Source of the DNA: Caldilinea sp. CFX5
GTDB lineage: Bacteria; Chloroflexota; Anaerolineae; Caldilineales; Caldilineaceae
Length of the DNA: 46,406 bases
NCBI GenBank assembly: GCA_021405325.1
Contig: QWII01000079.1
Location: 1 to 46,406 of the forward strand
Reading direction: 5' to 3'
The notes beneath the pieces were generated by a model, which ran no database searches, had not been told where the DNA came from, and saw only the letters and a list, made by a program, of their open reading frames with translations. Made by a program: the position numbers and the translations under genes. Of this stretch, positions 42,111 through 46,406 are shown in pieces (within the stretch, counting starts at the first letter, position 1; the number at the start of each line of letters is the position of its first letter).

Positions 42111-45100
42111 CTAACGGATTACCAATGCACTACCCATCACTTCCGCCACCACCAGCCATAGATCGGCTTCTTCGGCCGCGGTGACAGCCGCGGCCAGGGG
42201 CGCCGTAGCGAGATGCGATTGAGCGGCGACGAGGAGATCAGCCGCTTTGGTGCGGATTTCATCTTCAATGGCAGGATGCTGGTGAACGACGGTGGCAAGA
42301 CGTGCCGTGGTGCGCCAGTCGCCCTGTAGGCTATAGAGTTGCGCTTGCCCAGCCAAGCCGGCGAGGGCGAGGGGGGCATTGCGGATCTTTTGGGCAATGC
42401 GCAGCACGTCCTGCAAATGACCGGCGGCGGCATCGATCTGTTGCAATTCCAGCAGCGCAATACAGAGGTTGCGCAAGGAAAGCCCCTCGCCCAATTCATA
42501 ACCAATCTTGTGCTGGAGCCGAATACTATCTTCAAAAAGGGCGACAGCATCTTCAAAACGCCCCTGTTTTTGCGCCACCAAGCCTAAATTACTCAAGGCC
42601 AGGGCGGTGTCATATTGGTGCCCCAGATCCTGATTAATGTTCAAGCTACCCTGATAGAAACGCTGCGAGGCAGCGTAATCGCCGGCAAAGTAGGCCATAA
42701 TCCCCAGGTTGTTGAGCGCTTTGGCAATGCCCAGTTGGTCTTCACCGGCTTTGCTGAGCGCCAGGCTGTCGCGGAAGAGTTGTTGCGCCTCGTCATGGCG
42801 ACCGCGCACGCCGTAGACGATCCCCAACAGATTATAGGCGCGACTCAACAATTGCCGGTCGCCGTGGCGACGGCAGAGGGCAATGCTTTCGGTCAGGCAG
42901 CGTTCGGCCTCTTCATAGTCGCCGGTGATGCGGGCAATTTCACCTAGGCAGTTGAGGCAGTAGCTGGTTGCGGCCAGATCACCCAGCGCGTGAAGTTTGG
43001 CATACGTTTCCTGTAAGAGTTGCTGGGCGCTGCTGTATTTGGCTAAGCGCTGGGCGAAGAAGCCCAAGCGCGCCTGGAGACGCCCTTGTAAGCGCCGTTG
43101 TTGCTCATCAGTGGCTTGGGTGAAGGCTGTCACGGCTTCCTGAAAGACCGCCTCGCCTTCATGAAACCAGCCGCAGAGTTCATGCACATCGGCCAGCGTG
43201 TCGAGAGCAGCGGTGATGGCGGGCAGATGTTGCTGGTGCAAGGCGCGCCGCCACGCCGCCCGTACATTCTCCAACTCGGCTAAAATCTCGCCCAAGACCC
43301 GCTTTTGGGCTTTGCGGTGTAGTTGGCCCCGTTGTTGCTGGAGCCAGGTCGTGTAATAGGTGAAATGGCGTTGGGCAATCCCTTCGGCGGCAAAGGCTTG
43401 GGCGTTCAAGCCTTCCGCCGCAAATTGGCGCACCAACTCATGCATACTAAAGCGCCCGGTGCTGTCGCTGCGCAAGAGCGATTTATCGACTAACGCCAGC
43501 AGGATGGGCAGCGGCGCCTCGGCCACGGCGCTGGCCGCCTCGCGCCGAAAGCCGCCGCGAAAGATCGACAAGCGCTCCATCACCGCCCGTTCCTCATCAC
43601 TGAGCAACGACCAGGAGTAATCAAAGAGGGCGCGCACACTGCGATGGCGCGCCGGCAGGTCGCGCTGGGTAGCGGTGAGCGTGGTCAGGCTCTGCGCCAA
43701 TTCGGCCACAATCTCCTGGCAGGGCAGATGGCGCAACCAGGTGGCCGCCAGTTCCAACGCCAGCGGCAGACCCTCGACCAGGCTACAGATCCGCACAACG
43801 GCCCCTTTGTTCTCCTCATCCAACATAAAACTACTGTTTACGCGCCGCGCGCATTGGACAAAAAGCTGAACAGCGCTATAGTCGGCCATCTGGTGGAGGG
43901 GTGCATCCTGGTTGTAGAGCAGCCCGCTCACCGCCAACAGCCATTCGCCCTGGACATTGAGCCGCTCACGCGAGGTTGTCAAGACCTTGACCCCCGGCGC
44001 CTGGGCCAACAAGGTGGTCACTTGGGCGGCGCCGGTGACAAGATGTTCAAAATTATCCAAAACCAATAGGAGCCGTTTATCCGCCAGGTAGCGCGCCAAC
44101 TGTTGCAAAGGCTCTTCATCGCGGCGGTAGAGGGTAAATTGCAGCACACCTGCAATCGTCATCGCCAGCCGGTCGGGCGTCACCACATCAGCCAGGGGAA
44201 CAAAAAAGACGCCGTCGGGAAAGAGCGGATTTGGGACTTTCGCTTTTGGAGCCGCCCAGGACAAGTTTTGGCTTATCGGCGACTCGACAGAATCTAAAAT
44301 CTTCTGCGCGGCAGCCAGGGCCAAACGGGTTTTGCCGATACCGCCGGGGCCGACCAGGGTGAGCAAACGGCAGCCGGGGTCGTTGAGCAGGGTATGGATC
44401 TGGAGCAATTCATGCTCGCGACCGATAAAGGGGGTGATGGGCGTTGGCAACGCCGCCGGCGCCGTCACGGTGACTGACGCTGCCGGTTGGGGTGTTGTGA
44501 CCGCGGTGGCGATGGTGGCTTGACTTGGCAGGTGGGCGACGGCCGACGGTAGTGACGCTGCCGGCGACGGATACAAAATTGGGGGCGCTGTCGGGAAAAA
44601 AGGGGGTAAGCGTTTTTCGAGAATTGCGGCATGGAGGGCGGTCGTCTCCTCATCCGGCGGGACGCCCAGCTCCCGGTCCAGCAGTTGGACACATTCCTGG
44701 TATTGGCGCAGCGCCAGCGCTTGTTGGTCAGTCAAGCAATAGAGCGTCATCAGGTGACGATGCGCCACTTCATTCAACGGATCAAGGGTCAAGAGTTGAC
44801 GGGCGTAGATGATGGCCTGGAAATGGTTATGGATTTGTTGCAGTTGTTCCACAAGCGTGGTCAGGAGGGTATGTTGGGCGTGGTGCAGGGCGCTACGTTC
44901 CATCAACTGCCACTGTTCAAACTCCGGGCTATCATCGACCGTAAAGCCGGCCAGCAATTCCCCCTGGTAGAGATCCGCCGCTGCCATCATGGTGGCCAAC
45001 CGTTCCGAAGCCGGTTGCGTGACCAAAGTGCGCAGACGGTGCTGATAGATCTGTACATCCACCCAAAGCTCGGCCTGCCATTGCAAGTTGATGCGTTCCC

Positions 45101-45356
45101 CTTCAATAACGAGCCAATTTTTCCCCAATGCTTTGTTCAGATGCCAAAGCGTTTGGCGCAAATAGGTGTAGGCGTCTTTGGGCGCCTCTTTTGGCCAAAG
45201 GATGGTGGCAATCGCATCGCGAGTTACAGATTGCCCAGTGATCGCTAGATAGGCAAGCAGGGCCAGCACTTTGTTGCGACGAATATGAATTTCAGTCTCA
45301 TTCAGCAATATTGTCGGCGAACCGAGAAAAGAGAGGTTGAGGCGGGTCAAATCCAT
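42111..45356 (-). CDS. SARP/AfsR-type transcriptional regulator (BTAD, NB-ARC, TPR)
   Basis: 1081 aa, ATG with GGGAG just before it. N-terminal winged helix (LSFLGSPTILLNETEIHIRR, VLALLAYLAITGQSVTRDAI), bacterial transcriptional activator domain (~100-245), then a Pro/Ala linker. NB-ARC ATPase: PFIGREHELLQIHTLL, Walker A LVGPGGIGKTRLA, Walker B RLLLVLDNFEHL, then TSRERLNV, GLPLALELAATWLR. C-terminal TPRs (~700-1040; ITGDYEEAERCLTESIALCR, GRFEDAVALFEDSIRLQHKI). STAND-type switch: ligand or partner binding to the TPRs would trigger ATP-driven oligomerisation and DNA binding. Residues ~352-381 are an in-frame repeat-derived insert. The upstream region 45495-45600 has phased direct repeats. Confidence 0.93.
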   Translation of the reverse strand: MDLTRLNLSFLGSPTILLNETEIHIRRNKVLALLAYLAITGQSVTRDAIATILWPKEAPKDAYTYLRQTLWHLNKALGKNWLVIEGERINLQWQAELWVDVQIYQHRLRTLVTQPASERLATMMAAADLYQGELLAGFTVDDSPEFEQWQLMERSALHHAQHTLLTTLVEQLQQIHNHFQAIIYARQLLTLDPLNEVAHRHLMTLYCLTDQQALALRQYQECVQLLDRELGVPPDEETTALHAAILEKRLPPFFPTAPPILYPSPAASLPSAVAHLPSQATIATAVTTPQPAASVTVTAPAALPTPITPFIGREHELLQIHTLLNDPGCRLLTLVGPGGIGKTRLALAAAQKILDSVESPISQNLSWAAPKAKVPNPLFPDGVFFVPLADVVTPDRLAMTIAGVLQFTLYRRDEEPLQQLARYLADKRLLLVLDNFEHLVTGAAQVTTLLAQAPGVKVLTTSRERLNVQGEWLLAVSGLLYNQDAPLHQMADYSAVQLFVQCARRVNSSFMLDEENKGAVVRICSLVEGLPLALELAATWLRHLPCQEIVAELAQSLTTLTATQRDLPARHRSVRALFDYSWSLLSDEERAVMERLSIFRGGFRREAASAVAEAPLPILLALVDKSLLRSDSTGRFSMHELVRQFAAEGLNAQAFAAEGIAQRHFTYYTTWLQQQRGQLHRKAQKRVLGEILAELENVRAAWRRALHQQHLPAITAALDTLADVHELCGWFHEGEAVFQEAVTAFTQATDEQQRRLQGRLQARLGFFAQRLAKYSSAQQLLQETYAKLHALGDLAATSYCLNCLGEIARITGDYEEAERCLTESIALCRRHGDRQLLSRAYNLLGIVYGVRGRHDEAQQLFRDSLALSKAGEDQLGIAKALNNLGIMAYFAGDYAASQRFYQGSLNINQDLGHQYDTALALSNLGLVAQKQGRFEDAVALFEDSIRLQHKIGYELGEGLSLRNLCIALLELQQIDAAAGHLQDVLRIAQKIRNAPLALAGLAGQAQLYSLQGDWRTTARLATVVHQHPAIEDEIRTKAADLLVAAQSHLATAPLAAAVTAAEEADLWLVVAEVMGSALVIR
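44214..44303 (-). repeat. Dispersed repeat read in frame inside the SARP gene
   Basis: Encodes roughly DSVESPISQNLSWAAPKAKV then PNPLFPDG between the Walker A helix (LALAAAQKIL) and FFVPLADV, where relatives have a few residues only. The DNA shares CCAGGACAAGTTT and GATTT/TTTTGG words with the palindrome after leuC (12462-12536). Confidence 0.5.
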
Positions 45357-45494
45357 GCTCCCTTTGAAATGAAACGATTAATGCCGGAATATTCTATCAC
45401 AAAGGCCATAGAAGCCCCAAGGTCAATCAGCAGACCCGCTATATTCTAGCGCAACTTTACAAAACCGTTATTTGGCATGGCGATTTATCTACCG

Positions 45495-45600
45495 GGAGAC
45501 GCACATTACGACCAACGGAGAGACGATCGGCCAAAAACGGAGACGCGTTTTGCCGAAAACGGAGACGCGACTCGCCAAAAGCGGAGACGTTCGGGAGACG
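45495..45600. promoter_or_regulatory. Phased direct repeats upstream of the SARP gene
   Basis: Six copies of an AGACG core, usually GGAGACG, on the plus strand. Core starts: 45497, 45521, 45541, 45563, 45585 and 45596 (spacings 24, 20, 22, 22 and 11 bp). Three of them sit in the larger unit GCC(A/G)AAA(A/G)CGGAGACG. SARP regulators bind direct repeats spaced by 11 or 22 bp on one face of the helix, so this looks like an autoregulatory operator, 139-245 bp before the SARP start. Confidence 0.65.
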
Positions 45601-45639
45601 CGCCCTTGCTAGACTAAAGCCAGCCAACGTAGAGGCCTT

Positions 45640-45690
45640 CCTCCCAGCCCCCCTCTGCTGAGCTAGAACAGCGGAGGGGGAACGGGAGGG
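45640..45690 (+). terminator. GC-rich hairpin followed by a T run
   Basis: CCTCCC...CCCCCTCTGCTG / CAGCGGAGGGGG...GGGAGG, arms ~45640-45660 and 45669-45689 (imperfect), then GTTTTTAC. Terminator-like on the plus strand, though no plus-strand gene ends just before it. Confidence 0.5.
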
Positions 45691-45802
45691 TTTTTACAGG
45701 AAAAGGTCTGGCCTGCGCAACAGGCGCAATACCGACCAACCCCAGCCCGGTCGCACCAACCGGCTGCAACTATCATCTAACTTACCCAAAAGGAGACTCT
45801 GT

Positions 45803-46024
45803 ATGACGAAGCTTTATGTCCTGATCAGCACCCTCGTTCTGGCCGCCATGCTCTACGGTACCGGGCTGTTTCAACCAGTGGAACAGATTGCCTCGCTCAA
45901 CTGGACCGGTTGTAAGCAAAACCAGTGTACAGATGTCAGTTGGAGCAGCGATGTCAGTTGGAGCAGTGATGTCAGTTGGAGCAGCGTAAGTTGGAACACG
46001 GATATCTGGGTGGTCGCCTGGTAA
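45803..46024 (+). CDS. Small secreted or anchored peptide with Trp/Ser tandem repeats
   Basis: 73 aa, AAAGGAGACTCT before ATG. Residues ~4-24 are a hydrophobic signal or anchor (LYVLISTLVLAAMLYGTGLF). Then a short linker with two Cys (GCKQNQC), then three exact 18-nt repeats (45932-45985) encoding (DVSWSS)3, and VSWNTDIWVVAW at the end. Trp every six residues suggests a beta-strand ladder. Similar SWSS/SWN tails occur, as I recall, at the C-termini of some secreted subtilases, but there is no protease domain here. The divergent SARP gene and its repeats lie 200-300 bp upstream. Could be a peptide product controlled by that regulator (inference). Confidence 0.6.
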   Translation: MTKLYVLISTLVLAAMLYGTGLFQPVEQIASLNWTGCKQNQCTDVSWSSDVSWSSDVSWSSVSWNTDIWVVAW

Positions 46025-46066
46025 AGACCGGAGAGCGGAAGCACTTTATCCGGATCCCCAAATTTA

Positions 46067-46134
46067 GATCACAGCTTGCGCCGATTTCGCAGATTAAAAG
46101 GGAAAGATCTGCGAAATCGGCGCAAGCTGTGATC
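46067..46134. repeat. Perfect 28-bp palindrome
   Basis: Arms 46067-46094 (GATCACAGCTTGCGCCGATT...) and 46107-46134, 12-nt loop. It follows the Trp-repeat peptide gene; no T run, so not a standard terminator. Confidence 0.9.
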
Positions 46135-46206
46135 CAAAGCCCCATTGTAATTGTCATACGTTGTGCTTTTCATAAGCAGATGTTTGAAAAGTCGCGCGCA
46201 AGGATC

Positions 46207-46281
46207 GCAAGCGTGCCGGGGAAGGGCGAGCAAGCGCTCATAATGCCCCGATAGGTATTGGCCCTTCCCCGGCACGCTTGC
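46207..46281. repeat. Perfect 21-bp palindrome
   Basis: Arms 46207-46227 (GCAAGCGTGCCGGGGAAGGG...) and 46261-46281, separated by 33 nt. Confidence 0.9.
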
Positions 46282-46317
46282 TAGTTACCCACTTTGAAAC
46301 AATTTTTGTAACGACTA

Positions 46318-46405
46318 ACCCCTCCCTACCCCTCCCCTGCTAAGGGAGGGAACCGTGGTGCGCTCGACCGTTCCCTCCCTTAGCAGGGGAGGGGTAGGGA
46401 GGGGT
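46318..46405. repeat. Perfect 36-bp palindrome at the window end
   Basis: Arms 46318-46353 (ACCCCTCCCTACCCCTCCCC...) and 46370-46405, 16-nt loop; the longest perfect palindrome in the window. No gene is seen in 46025-46406, which is filled by three such palindromes. Confidence 0.9.
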
Positions 46406-46406
46406 G

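Noticed and set aside
45481..45600. CRISPR array
   Set aside because: The GGAGACG repeats are too short, with 4-17-nt spacing, imperfect, and without Cas genes; operator repeats fit better.

Overview
The window reads as a chromosomal segment of a Chloroflexota bacterium, probably Anaerolineae/Caldilineae-like. That is an inference from three things: gene styles (long AfsR/SARP-type regulator with NB-ARC and TPRs, Uma2 and DUF4058 proteins, BrnT/BrnA, DUF433/PIN pairs), moderate-to-high GC core genes, and intergenic spaces packed with long palindromes and short tandem repeats. No rRNA, tRNA or CRISPR array was seen.

Layout. (1) 1-5.3 kb: two paralogous secreted, membrane-anchored proteins with a glycine-zipper-like hydrophobic segment, enclosing a YbjQ-like gene, a PD-(D/E)XK-like gene and a small unknown gene. 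(2) 5.5-27.2 kb: an anabolic district with gltB, leuC, leuD, leuB, ppc, cimA and ilvD, all on the plus strand. Pyruvate and acetyl-CoA can enter isoleucine and leucine synthesis through citramalate (CimA, LeuCD, LeuB, IlvD), PEPC refills oxaloacetate, and GOGAT supplies glutamate for the transaminations. The genes are separated by accessory insertions: BrnTA, an IscB/omega-RNA element that splits leuC from leuD and truncates a small gene, a DUF433/PIN pair with a broken toxin, a nucleotidyltransferase, a HAD phosphatase, a truncated C39-like peptidase, and MgtC. (3) 27.2-33.6 kb: an AT-richer accessory island with DUF4058, two HNH-type proteins (one broken), a pentapeptide-repeat/nuclease protein split by an in-frame stop, decayed DUF433/DUF5615, a manA 3'-end fragment, and an intact MazEF-type pair. 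(4) 33.7-41.2 kb, minus strand: manA, then the apparent operon pcrA/uvrD (carrying an intein) - ATP-grasp-like gene - AI-2E transporter. (5) 41.4-46.4 kb: small membrane proteins, a 1081-aa SARP/AfsR-like regulator preceded by helically phased direct repeats, a divergent small secreted peptide with Trp/Ser tandem repeats, and three long palindromes.

The most interesting signals are: (a) a 368-residue intein at helicase motif III of PcrA/UvrD whose central part looks like a GIY-YIG endonuclease rather than LAGLIDADG; (b) an apparently intact IscB with its upstream omega-RNA; (c) dispersed repeats that have entered coding regions in frame, including the same T-[HQ]-H-A-[SP]-R-I-T-L peptide in both GltB and CimA; (d) direct repeats at 24/20/22/22/11-bp spacing upstream of the SARP gene, beside a Trp-rich repeat micro-protein; (e) several toxin or nuclease genes broken by a single lesion while their partners stay open. 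All functional calls come from reading the translated sequences; no database search was run.
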